NCBI GenBank assembly: GCA_934045905.1
Contig: OW203773.1
Coordinates: forward strand, 16,789,246 to 16,853,245
DNA: 64,000 nt
Origin: Leuctra nigra
Lineage: Eukaryota > Arthropoda > Insecta > Plecoptera > Leuctridae
Reading direction: 5' to 3'
How positions within the stretch are numbered: the stretch's first letter is position 1; each line of letters begins with the position of its first letter. The notes below the pieces were generated by a model that searched no databases, had not been told where the DNA came from, and saw nothing but the letters and a program-made list of their open reading frames with translations. The position numbers and the translations under genes were made by a program. Below, piece after piece: positions 60,501 to 62,752 of this stretch.

Positions 60501-61260
60501 GATGGTAATTCGAGATCCAACTTTGCCACACCTCGGTGTACCATAAGGACAATTTTAAGTGACATTGTGGTCGTCCACAAGGGGGGGGGGGGGCAGAATG
60601 GCGTTAGCCCCCTCCCCCCTCCCACCTGCATGTCAGGAAAACATAATTTTTTGTGGTGGTTTACTAATTGTTTCATTTTGTAAACAAGAAACTAATCAAA
60701 GTGTCAAAAAACCAAAACACACCCTGAGGGTCGAGGCGGGGGATGCGCTCCCCACACCCTCCTTAACACGGGGAAAATTGTTTTACTTACCCCCCCCCCC
60801 CCCCTGGCAAAAACCTTGCGGACAATCATGAGCGACATAATTTCAATAATATGCAGAATTAATGTTATAAACTTACATCCCATGAGGCATAAAGTCCCTC
60901 TTGATTTTGTAACTTGTAACATTCCTTTGAGATCTCACTAATTGTCTGTCCCTGTGCTCCAGGCACGTGTTCAGCGCTCGCCTCGCCTTCGTCGTGGTGT
61001 TCGAGCACATCGTGTTCGCCCTCACCGGCGTCATGGCCTACATCATCCCCGACATCCCCGCGGAGGTCAAGACGCAGATCCAGCGCGAGAAGCTGCTCGC
61101 CAAGGAGGCCAAGTACGAGCACGCCAGCCACGAGGACCGCGCCGAGAACACGAGGAGCTGGTGGGGGCGGCGGTTGAGTAGAGTCAGTGACACCGTCGAC
61201 GCCCATGTGGAGGTGTCCTCGAGACACAGGACGGTCAATAACTCCTCCGTGTGGAAGTGA
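18402..61260 (+). CDS. Anoctamin (TMEM16) family membrane protein, 19 placed exons
   Basis: Anoctamins are ten-pass dimeric membrane proteins acting as Ca2+-activated chloride channels or lipid scramblases. Exons: 18402-18554, 27260-27402, 31868-32035, 32831-32929, 34826-34909, 38655-38803, 46538-46637, 47284-47391, 48022-48227, 49229-49395, 51053-51270, 55000-55164, 55766-55909, 56531-56700, 57727-57866, 58408-58613, 59363-59468, 59954-60098, 60963-61260. Every junction keeps phase, giving about 988 codons, near full family length. The Anoct_dimer region is about residues 110-300; the TM region follows. Calcium-site residues are present: Asn683/Glu687 (NNFLE), Glu733/Glu736 (EEYLE) and Glu765/Asp769 (EIRLD). 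Similarity by eye is best to ANO3/ANO4 ([17 protein letters not shown], then EFNTSD after TM9). The start codon and any 5' exon are not placed. Exons are GC-rich against AT-rich introns. Confidence 0.93.
18555..21435. other. Intron 1, first part
   Basis: Non-coding. Poly-C/poly-G repeat copies at about 18840-18950, 19480-19560 and 19640-19690 (GGGGCTCAAA, GCCCCCACGTTGCCCC). A MITE remnant at about 19320-19404 ends TTTGGCCAAGTGTA, matching the 35421 family. The rest shows nothing recognisable. Confidence 0.6.
21436..23481 (-). CDS. C2H2 zinc-finger protein with Lys/Glu/Val repeat tail
   Basis: 681 aa, one uninterrupted frame from ATG 23479-23481, nested antisense in an anoctamin intron. The N-terminal 110 residues are acidic ([15 protein letters not shown]). 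A zinc-binding region follows at about 113-350 with many CxxC knuckles: CPKC, CPFC...H...C, CEKC, CSHC...H...H, CKKC, CAIC, CEFC...H...H (the clearest classic finger) and CEKC. Linkers are irregular, so it is not a KRAB-type array; insect DNA-binding regulators look like this. From about 355 on the protein is low-complexity, with seven GNGVVKEK repeats. The finger-coding half is GC-rich and sharply unlike the pyrimidine-rich (plus strand) tail. No intron is seen; a retrogene origin is possible. Likely nuclear; target unknown. Confidence 0.85.
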   Translation of the reverse strand: MTSINSDFDKYLPDNWTDEQAASSSRVNAPAPEVIDLFGSDEDIPAASTEHDDNYSRVNLWLSEIEPRDSFPKADENMPVDPDSFPIIDINDADWQQAYDDVAYLNPKDDQQPKCPKCMVSTANCRCVESMSSTDDELECTDPYARQEICPFCGVHLTEEMLPEHKCLYNPRKRMHTVNKVNLTCEKCHEVFGSKFENAAHSRQDRNGKSFKCSHCFASCRSVCRLNIHIRDHVRPGYRCKKCLYTYATHDAYAKHYTINDEAVLPKCAICMGTMATVCEMNVHCTGCRRYYKPYRCEFCDQEFGSQVNLRNHLKKMHGMSIRFGCEKCKMICATENYLRNHPCFAAVNKKKKVVDEEKKTGKKMKMEVEDVERVNGEVSIINGGAKKIVKIEIEDDVEVLEVVKESGVVMEKMMVKKMKEVEKGVDVNVVKVEKGNGVVKEKKMVKKMKEEEKEVDVVKVEKGNGVVKEKKMVKKMKEEEKEVDVVKVEKGNGVVKEKMIVKKEAENEVDVVKVEKGNGVVKEKMMVKKMKDVEKEVDVVKVEKGNGVVKEKMMVKKMKDVEKEVDVVKVEGNGVVKEKMIVKKEAENEVYVVKVEKGNGVVKEKMIVKKEVEKEVDVVKVEKGIAGVSLLKSKEVKLVKMDVEEYVDVENVDVNGSVSKLDGKQTKKDEGRKSLKKRKF
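21610..22260 (-). repeat. In-frame coding minisatellite in the zinc-finger tail
   Basis: Seven main units of roughly 66-84 bp coding [13 protein letters not shown] followed by variable [19 protein letters not shown] spacers. Unit length changes by whole codons, so the frame is kept. Strong strand asymmetry: the plus strand is almost all C/T/A. Confidence 0.85.
23482..24114. other. Upstream region of the zinc-finger gene
   Basis: Contains its presumed minus-strand promoter, without a motif I can defend. About 23715-23880 has a weak foldback (AAGCTCCACTT against AAGTGGAACTT). Confidence 0.4.
24115..24229. mobile_element. Foldback MITE, about 45-bp inverted repeats
   Basis: CAACCTTGTACTAAATCCAC at the left pairs with GTGGGTTTAGGACAAGGTTG at the right, and the stem continues through ACTCAGTTGCA-like inner sequence. 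115 bp, non-coding. Confidence 0.8.
24280..24620 (-). mobile_element. SINE copy, reverse orientation
   Basis: Has the block AGGAGGTTGGCATGGCCTATTAG and ends in GGGAATCGAACCCGG, the reverse complement of a B box. Head-to-tail order is that of the 34073 SINE, on the minus strand, with an extra middle segment. Confidence 0.65.
24621..26534. other. Intron 1, middle part
   Basis: AT-rich non-coding DNA. One clear foldback element is listed separately at 25227-25416; nothing else is recognised. Confidence 0.5.
25227..25416. mobile_element. Foldback MITE, TIR CCCCATTTACACGGTGCAA
   Basis: Left end CCCCATTTACACGGTGCAAT and right end ATTGCACCGTGTAAATGGGG are exact reverse complements, extending through TTCTTG. 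190 bp, no ORF. Target duplication not clear. Confidence 0.85.
26535..26702 (-). mobile_element. SINE copy, reverse orientation
   Basis: GGGAAGGAGGCGGTCGTGGCC near the left, a reverse B box (GGGAATCGAACCCTG) and a reverse A-box-like GAGCCAAATGGC at the right. It abuts the hAT-like element. Confidence 0.75.
26703..27201. mobile_element. Non-autonomous hAT-like element with TATC repeats
   Basis: Ends CAGACATGGGCA and TGCCCATGTCTTG are inverted repeats, with partial duplicate flanks (TAATAT on both sides). The interior is filled with GATACAAGATACA and TGTATCTTGTATTTT motifs in both orientations, typical of subterminal repeats of hAT elements. It ends 58 bp before exon 2. Confidence 0.65.
27260..27402 (+). 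CDS. Anoctamin exon 2
   Basis: Acceptor TTTCTCTCAGTTTCAG (either AG keeps frame; the second is used here), donor GTAAGA. Codes an acidic stretch with [11 protein letters not shown] and DDEEE-like content before the dimer domain. Ends on a codon boundary. Confidence 0.75.
27403..28489. other. Intron with a 450-bp foldback repeat
   Basis: About 27590-28050 is a dispersed repeat whose two halves are inverted around GACAAACTTAGGGTT / AACCTAAGTTTGTC. Relatives are at about 31010-31530, 46850-47105 and 51600-53040. Confidence 0.65.
28490..28710. mobile_element. MITE, TA-flanked, TIR CACTCCTGGACACTG
   Basis: Flanked by TA at 28488-28489 and 28711-28712. CACTCCTGGACACTGAAATT matches the reverse complement of the right end; the stem goes on through GTCAATGTTCAAGTGGCACT and CTACGGCTAGTATTTA with small interruptions. 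221 bp. Confidence 0.9.
29200..29556 (+). repeat. Two-copy tandem duplication, period 177 bp
   Basis: CTGGATCTGCGAACAATGCT recurs 177 bp apart (29212 and 29389) together with its downstream sequence, including TGACGTCAGA and CGTCACTGATGACGCAACC. Each copy has CRE-like TGACGTCA half-palindromes. Confidence 0.85.
30128..30498. mobile_element. Large palindromic foldback element, copy 1
   Basis: The two halves are imperfect inverted repeats of about 170 bp, from CTGAGTAGTGAGCGAGGCCT to AAGGTCAAACTCAATACTTAG, with the centre near 30312. A second copy is at 56776-57150. Confidence 0.8.
30504..30640. mobile_element. Foldback MITE, TIR GTCTTTCAATACTCTGCTAA
   Basis: Left GTCTTTCAATACTCTGCTAA is the exact reverse complement of the right end. 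137 bp. It touches the palindromic element at its left. A fragment of the same family is at about 63300. Confidence 0.85.
31010..31530. repeat. Dispersed foldback repeat, relative of 27590-28050
   Basis: Shares GACAAACTTAG, GGTTTAGTCTCCAATCGTATCGG, GAATAACCTGCGCCTAATTAG and AATCAGACTGATCATGTGAACATCC with the other copies. It gives the uninterrupted version of the site hit by the Helitron-like insertion at 51966. Confidence 0.7.
31624..31867 (+). repeat. 54-bp tandem array running into the exon 3 acceptor
   Basis: Units start at 31624, 31678, 31732, 31786 and 31840, exactly 54 bp apart. Each reads GC(T/C)ACACCTGATCGTTGTTCC then CCTGTGAC...GACGTAGCTCCATGTTATAT. The fifth unit is cut off by CCCCTGCAG, the real acceptor, whereas the others have CCCCTGTGA at that place. 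Confidence 0.9.
31868..32035 (+). CDS. Anoctamin exon 3 (dimer domain start)
   Basis: Acceptor ATCCCCTGCAG, donor GTGAGG, phase 0 at both ends. Contains the family hallmark [17 protein letters not shown] at the head of the Anoct_dimer domain, then a charged ELELEE tail. Confidence 0.95.
32050..32165 (+). mobile_element. SINE fragment
   Basis: Diverged SINE piece (CAGTCGGGAGGCAAATGATGGGAAGGTTC then a CATCAT run). Confidence 0.55.
32168..32520 (+). mobile_element. Helitron-like family fragment
   Basis: Begins ATTGAGCGAGCAAATCTAGCGG, continues TTTCGGCTCTTTTGGAAC, the same head as the copies at 12078 and 50029, then diverges. The 3' CTAG end is missing. Confidence 0.5.
32640..32745 (+). mobile_element. 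SINE 3' fragment
   Basis: CCGTCCATCCTTACCAATTC, CATCAT run, GTCGCCATTAGCC, GCAGAACAGTG: the 3' part of the SINE family, ending about 85 bp before exon 4. Confidence 0.65.
32831..32929 (+). CDS. Anoctamin exon 4
   Basis: Acceptor CTCCCAACTGTTGCAG, donor GTAACA, phase 0 both ends. [17 protein letters not shown] followed by MPIK is a conserved strand-helix of the cytosolic dimer domain. Confidence 0.95.
32930..34058. other. Intron 4, first part
   Basis: Non-coding. Nothing recognisable except a stretch at about 33900-34050 resembling 27420-28200 (GGATGCCCAAGTA, GATTTTCCGAAAAT). Confidence 0.5.
34073..34364 (+). mobile_element. Full-length tRNA-derived SINE with 14-bp target duplication
   Basis: Flanked by AACGTATAGTATTA at 34059-34072 and 34365-34378. 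The head has a polymerase III A box (TGGCTGAGTGG) and B box (GGTTCGATTCC) as in a Leu/Ser-type tRNA. The body has GGCCACGACCGCCTCCTTCC and a CATCAT stretch, and it ends CCAGAC plus an A-rich tail. It is the reference for about ten fragments in this window. Confidence 0.93.
34826..34909 (+). CDS. Anoctamin exon 5 (possible cassette exon)
   Basis: 84 bp, phase 0 at both ends, so including or skipping it keeps frame. Acceptor CACATTTGCAG, donor GTAAAC. Codes 28 residues including [18 protein letters not shown], a stretch I do not recognise as conserved in the family. Placed on splice sites and open frame only. Confidence 0.6.
35125..35240. mobile_element. Foldback MITE, TIR GGTGAGCC
   Basis: GGTGAGCCTACAATCTTAAG pairs with CTTAGATTGTTGGCTCACC. 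116 bp. Confidence 0.75.
35421..35642. mobile_element. MITE, TIR CACTTGGCCAAA
   Basis: Left end CACTTGGCCAAAG, right end TTTGGCCAAGTG then TA; the left flank is CA, probably a decayed TA. The interior matches the MITE in the LINE at 14568. Confidence 0.85.
35965..36120 (+). mobile_element. SINE fragment
   Basis: GAGAGCCAAATGTTGGGAAGG, CACGACCGCCTCCCTCC, a (CAT)n run of about 30 bp and GCAGAACAGTGCGACGTTAA. Confidence 0.75.
36121..38654. other. Intron 5, last part
   Basis: Non-coding AT-rich DNA. About 36325-36545 is a loose foldback (AGGATGGAAGTC against GGCCTTCTACC) of the family seen at 49722. No exon with acceptable splice sites was found by eye. Confidence 0.5.
38655..38803 (+). CDS. 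Anoctamin exon 6
   Basis: Acceptor CTTGACTTGCGCAG, donor GTGAGT. 149 bp, phase 0 in, phase 2 out; its last CA joins A of exon 7 to make Gln. Codes a basic stretch ([11 protein letters not shown]) and [14 protein letters not shown]. Reading through the donor gives CAG TGA, a stop. Its last 120 bp are the core of the 149-bp array. Confidence 0.92.
38684..46104 (+). repeat. 149-bp tandem array, 50 copies of exon 6 core plus donor
   Basis: The first CAAGTACAACGCC is at 38684 and the last at 45985, exactly 49 x 149 bp apart, so there is no net indel over 7.3 kb. Each unit is 120 bp of exon 6, GTGAGT, and about 23 bp of spacer (ATTACATGGACATAACTACA). Copies differ by a few point changes: GAGTAC/GAGGAC/GAATAC, AACTTC/AACTGC, TACAAC/TACAGC, GAGAGA/GAGCGA. 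Only the first copy has the true acceptor; the spacer has no pyrimidine tract. After the last GTGAGT the sequence turns unique. Confidence 0.97.
46458..46517 (+). repeat. (GACGAT)n microsatellite before exon 7
   Basis: About 60 bp of GACGAT and GAT repeats ending 20 bp before the exon 7 acceptor, where a pyrimidine tract is expected; only TTTCACCCCCAG remains pyrimidine-rich. Confidence 0.85.
46538..46637 (+). CDS. Anoctamin exon 7
   Basis: Acceptor TTTCACCCCCAG, donor GTAAGT. Phase 2 in, 0 out. [14 protein letters not shown] aligns with the conserved helix at the end of the dimer domain. Confidence 0.93.
46638..47283. other. Intron 7
   Basis: Non-coding. About 46850-47105 is a copy of the dispersed foldback repeat (AGTTTGTCTTATATCTAATCAC, CTCGCGCTTTTACCACC). 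Confidence 0.6.
47284..47391 (+). CDS. Anoctamin exon 8
   Basis: Acceptor ACGGCTTGCAG, donor GTAAGT, phase 0 both ends. [18 protein letters not shown] is highly conserved in the family. Confidence 0.95.
47392..48021. other. Intron 8
   Basis: Non-coding AT-rich DNA; nothing recognised. Confidence 0.5.
48022..48227 (+). CDS. Anoctamin exon 9 (TM1)
   Basis: Acceptor CTATTGTTGCAG, donor [19 protein letters not shown], then [17 protein letters not shown] and a hydrophobic run that forms TM1. Phase 2 out; AG joins T to make Ser. Confidence 0.97.
48228..49084. other. Intron 9, first part
   Basis: Non-coding. A C run at about 48358-48372 marks another copy of the poly-C repeat. Confidence 0.5.
49085..49150 (+). 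mobile_element. tRNA-like SINE head, 78 bp before exon 10
   Basis: GGATAGCTCAGTTGGTAGAGC (A box) and GGTCCCGGGTTCGAGC (B box). The anticodon loop lacks U33 and the acceptor stem is poor, so it is a tRNA-derived remnant, distinct from the 34073 SINE. Confidence 0.6.
49229..49395 (+). CDS. Anoctamin exon 10 (extracellular Cys loop, TM2 start)
   Basis: Acceptor TGCGTGTTCTAG, donor [22 protein letters not shown] is the conserved TM1-TM2 loop, with cysteines that form disulfides in the family; [17 protein letters not shown] starts TM2. Confidence 0.97.
49722..49944. mobile_element. Foldback repeat, AGAAGGCCCGATGTC ends
   Basis: GAAGGCCCGATGTCCATTTT at the left pairs loosely with GAAATTGACATCGGGCATTC at the right. 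Related sequence lies at 10246, 16480 and 36325. Confidence 0.6.
50029..50840 (+). mobile_element. Helitron-like element, copy 2
   Basis: Starts TTGAGCGAGCGTAGCGAGCG and ends TTTTCCTAG followed by T, with the CGCTCA/TGAGCG hairpin just upstream. Colinear with 12078-12856 over its whole length. Confidence 0.65.
51053..51270 (+). CDS. Anoctamin exon 11 (TM2 end, loop, TM3 start)
   Basis: Acceptor CTCCCGTCTTCCAG, donor [24 protein letters not shown] and an acidic [12 protein letters not shown] stretch, then the start of TM3. Phase 1 in, 0 out. Confidence 0.97.
51313..51388. repeat. Paired CTTGTCACGGTGACAAG palindromes
   Basis: A near-perfect palindrome (CTTGTCACSGTGACAAG) occurs twice, at about 51315-51331 and 51370-51386, just after exon 11. 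Probably the ends of a small foldback element. Confidence 0.7.
51420..51585. mobile_element. Foldback MITE, TIR CCCTTACCTAATATCGCCA
   Basis: CCCTTACCTAATATCGCCA is the reverse complement of TGGCGATATTAGGTAAGGG; the stem continues through TTTCAGTAG and ACTGTAGCAC. 166 bp. Confidence 0.88.
51600..53040. repeat. Dispersed foldback repeat interrupted by a Helitron-like insertion
   Basis: 51600-51965 and 52895-53040 are the two parts of one copy of the 31010-31530 repeat. The join corresponds to CCTAATTAGCAAGG in the uninterrupted relative. Confidence 0.75.
51966..52894 (-). mobile_element. Helitron-like element, copy 3 (minus strand)
   Basis: On the minus strand it starts near TTGAGCGAGCGTAGCGAGCG and ends TTTTCCTAG with T as next base, hairpin included. 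Comparison with the empty site at about 31385 shows no target duplication and an A/T junction, as for Helitrons. The interior differs from copies 1 and 2. Confidence 0.68.
53116..55107 (+). repeat. 157-bp tandem array, 13 copies of acceptor plus 5' part of exon 12
   Basis: TTGGCTGTGGTGATGGGC starts at 53116 and then every 157 bp to 55000, exactly 12 periods, with no net indel. Each unit has 108 bp of exon 12 (36 codons, to AAGATC) and 49 bp ending GTATGTCTTGCCTGCAG. In the first 12 copies AAGATC is followed by TCGTGTTCTGTGGAGTGA, a stop in frame with no donor before it. The 13th runs on into the complete exon. Most acceptors read TGCCTGCAG; variants are TGTGTGCAG, TGCCAGCAG and TGCCTGTAG. Confidence 0.97.
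55000..55164 (+). CDS. Anoctamin exon 12 (TM3-TM4)
   Basis: Only the last array copy is complete: acceptor TCTTGCCTGCAG, donor GTACAA, phase 0 both ends. [17 protein letters not shown] and [16 protein letters not shown] are membrane segments. Confidence 0.96.
55165..55765. other. Intron 12
   Basis: Non-coding; nothing recognised. Confidence 0.5.
55766..55909 (+). CDS. Anoctamin exon 13 (TM5)
   Basis: Acceptor TTTGTCTTGCAG, donor GTCAGA (weak). [20 protein letters not shown] then a membrane run ending IAFFK, conserved in the family. Phase 0 both ends. Confidence 0.96.
55910..56530. other. Intron 13
   Basis: Non-coding; nothing recognised. Confidence 0.5.
56531..56700 (+). CDS. Anoctamin exon 14 (TM6, calcium site)
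   Basis: Acceptor CTGGTTGCAG, donor [14 protein letters not shown], a [17 protein letters not shown] run and NNFLE, whose Asn and Glu are the TM6 calcium ligands. Phase 2 out; CC joins T to make Pro. Confidence 0.97.
56776..57150. mobile_element. Large palindromic foldback element, copy 2
   Basis: Same family as 30128-30498: AGTATTCAGAACAGTTCAATG on one arm and CATTGAACTGTTCTGAATACT on the other, with the centre near 56963. Confidence 0.8.
57340..57545. other. G-rich repeat stretch in intron 14
   Basis: GGACGTCACTTTT occurs twice about 60 bp apart around G runs, and a pure G run lies at about 57532-57543. Related to the poly-G repeat family. Confidence 0.5.
57727..57866 (+). CDS. Anoctamin exon 15 (TM6-TM7 linker)
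   Basis: Acceptor TTCTGTTGGAACAG, donor [16 protein letters not shown] and LFEEYLEM; the two Glu of EYLE are TM7 calcium ligands. Phase 1 out; G joins TC to make Val. Confidence 0.96.
57960..58270 (-). mobile_element. 5S rRNA-derived SINE (SINE3 type)
   Basis: On the minus strand it begins GTTGGATACCTCGGTTCTCG and continues GATCACCGAGGTTAAGCAAC and TTGGATGGGTGACC, the internal promoter boxes of 5S rRNA. The 5S-like part covers about 58188-58270 and is followed by an unrelated body (GGGACGTTAAGCCGTTGGTC). Lacking the full 5S ends and fused to a tail, it is a SINE and not a 5S gene. The tail end near 57960 is approximate. Confidence 0.85.
58408..58613 (+). CDS. Anoctamin exon 16 (TM7-TM8, calcium site)
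   Basis: Acceptor CTTACATCCGCAG, donor [27 protein letters not shown] (Glu and Asp are TM8 calcium ligands), [18 protein letters not shown]. About the most conserved part of the family. Confidence 0.98.
58614..59362. other. Intron 16 with Helitron-like fragment
   Basis: 58670-59120 is copy 4 (minus strand) of the Helitron-like family: AGGAAAACGCTCAGTG...GCGTTGATGAGCGAG at one side and GTCCGCGGTGACG at the other; its GAGCGAGCG terminus is lost. A G run precedes it. Confidence 0.6.
59363..59468 (+). CDS. Anoctamin exon 17 (TM9), GC donor
   Basis: Acceptor CAATTGTTCCAG; donor is CAG|GCAAGT, a consensus GC donor. The G left over joins AG of exon 18 to make Glu and keeps the family reading (SLS then EFNTSD). 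Using GT four bases on would break the frame. Codes [19 protein letters not shown]. Confidence 0.95.
59469..59953. other. Intron 17 (GC-AG)
   Basis: Starts GCAAGT and ends CCTGCTCAG. Contains a C run at about 59808-59823 of the poly-C family. Confidence 0.85.
59954..60098 (+). CDS. Anoctamin exon 18 (TM9-TM10 loop)
   Basis: Acceptor TTTTCCTGCTCAG, donor [23 protein letters not shown] and a final W split over the junction. NTS is a potential N-glycosylation site. Confidence 0.95.
60099..60962. other. Intron 18
   Basis: Non-coding. Poly-G at about 60580-60592, poly-C at about 60790-60805 and GGTCGAGGCGGGGGATGCG between them suggest two copies of the G/C-run family. Confidence 0.55.
60963..61260 (+). 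CDS. Anoctamin exon 19 (TM10, C-terminus)
   Basis: Acceptor [31 protein letters not shown] is TM10, followed by [20 protein letters not shown] and a basic/polar tail ending SSVWK and TGA 61258-61260. The stop and the codons before it are the first unit of the 35-bp array. Confidence 0.97.
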
Positions 61261-62752
61261 GGGGCGACACGAGGACCGCGTCAGTGGGGAAGTGAGGGGC
61301 GACACTAGGACCTCGTCAGTGGGGGAGTGAGGGGCGACACTAGGACCTCGTCAGTTGGGGAGTGAGGGGCGACACTAGGACCCCGTCAGTGTGGTTTGAG
61401 GGGCGACACTAGGACCTCGTCAGTGGGGGAGTGAGGGGAAACACTAGGACCTCGTCAGTGGGGGAGTGAGGGGCGACACTAGGACCTCGTCAGTGTGGTT
61501 TGAGGGGCGACACTAGGACCTCGTCAGTGGGGAAGTGAGGGGCGACACTATGACCTCGTCAGTGTGGGAGTGAGGGGCAACACTAGGACCGCGTCAGTGG
61601 GGGAGTGAGGGGCGACACTAGGACCTCGTTAGTGGGGAAGTGAGGGGCGACACTAGGACCGCGTCAGTGTGGAAGTGAGGGGCGACACTAGGACCTCGTC
61701 AGTGGGGAAGTGAGGGGCGACACTAGGACCTCGTCAGTGGGGAAGTGAGGGGCGACACTAGGACCTCGTCAGTGGGGAAGTGAGGGGCGACACTAGGACC
61801 TCGTTAGTGGGGAAGTGAGGGGCGACACTAGGACCGCGTCAGTGGGGAAGTGAGGGGCGACACTAGGACCTCGTCAGTGTGGGAGTAAGGGGCGACACTA
61901 GGACCTCGTCAGTGGGGAAGTGAGGGGCGACACTAGGACCTCGTCAGTGGGGAAGTGAGGGGCGACACTAGGACCTCGTCAGTGGGGGAGTGAGGGGCAA
62001 CACTAGGATCTCGTCAGTGTGGGAGTGAGGGGCGACACTAGGACCTCGTCAGTGTGGGAGTGAGGGGCGACACTAGGACCTCGTCAGTGGGGAAGTGAGG
62101 GGCGACACTAGGACCTCGTCAGTGGGAAAGTGAGGGGCGACACTAGGACCTCGTCAGTGGGGAAGTGAGGGGCGACACTAGGACCTCGTCAGTGGGGAAG
62201 TGAGGGGCGACACTAGAACCGCGTCAGTGGGAGAGTGAGGGGCGACACTAGGACCTCGTCGGTGTGGAAGTGAGGGGCGACACCAGGACTTCGTCAGTGG
62301 GGGAGTGAGGGGCGACACTAGGACCTCGTCAGTGGGGAAGTGAGGGGAAACACTAGGACCTCGTTTGTGGGGGAGTGAGGGGCGACACTAGGACCTCGTC
62401 AGTGGGGAAGTGAGGGGAAACACTAGGACCTCGTCAGTGGGGGAGTGAGGGGCGACACTAGGACCTCGTCAGTGGGGAAGTGAGGGGAAACACTAGGACC
62501 TCGTCAGTGGGGGAGTGAGGGGCGACACTAGGACCTCGTCAGTGGGGAAGTGAGGGGCGACACTAGGACCTCGTCAGTGGGGGAGTGAGGGGCGACACTA
62601 GGACCTCGTCAGTGGGGAAGTGAGGGGCGACACTAGGACCTCGTCAGTGGGGGAGTGAGGGGCGACATTAGGACCTCGTCAGTGGGGGAGTGAGGGGCGA
62701 CACAAGGACTTCGTCAGTGGGGGAGTGAGGGGCGACACTAGGACCTCGTCGA
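61249..62752 (+). repeat. 35-bp G-rich minisatellite starting on the stop codon
   Basis: GGGGCGACAC recurs from 61261 to 62729, 42 intervals of 35 bp less two 34-bp variants (near 61390 and 61497), so about 43 copies. The unit is GGGGCGACACTAGGACCTCG then TCAGTGGGGAAGTGA. GTG-TGG-AAG-TGA of the coding end is unit zero. The array would lie in the 3' UTR. Each unit has two or more G runs. Confidence 0.96.

Noticed and set aside
61261..62752. Coding extension of the anoctamin C-terminus through the 35-bp array
   Set aside because: TGA at 61258-61260 is in frame, and the unit itself contains the stop.
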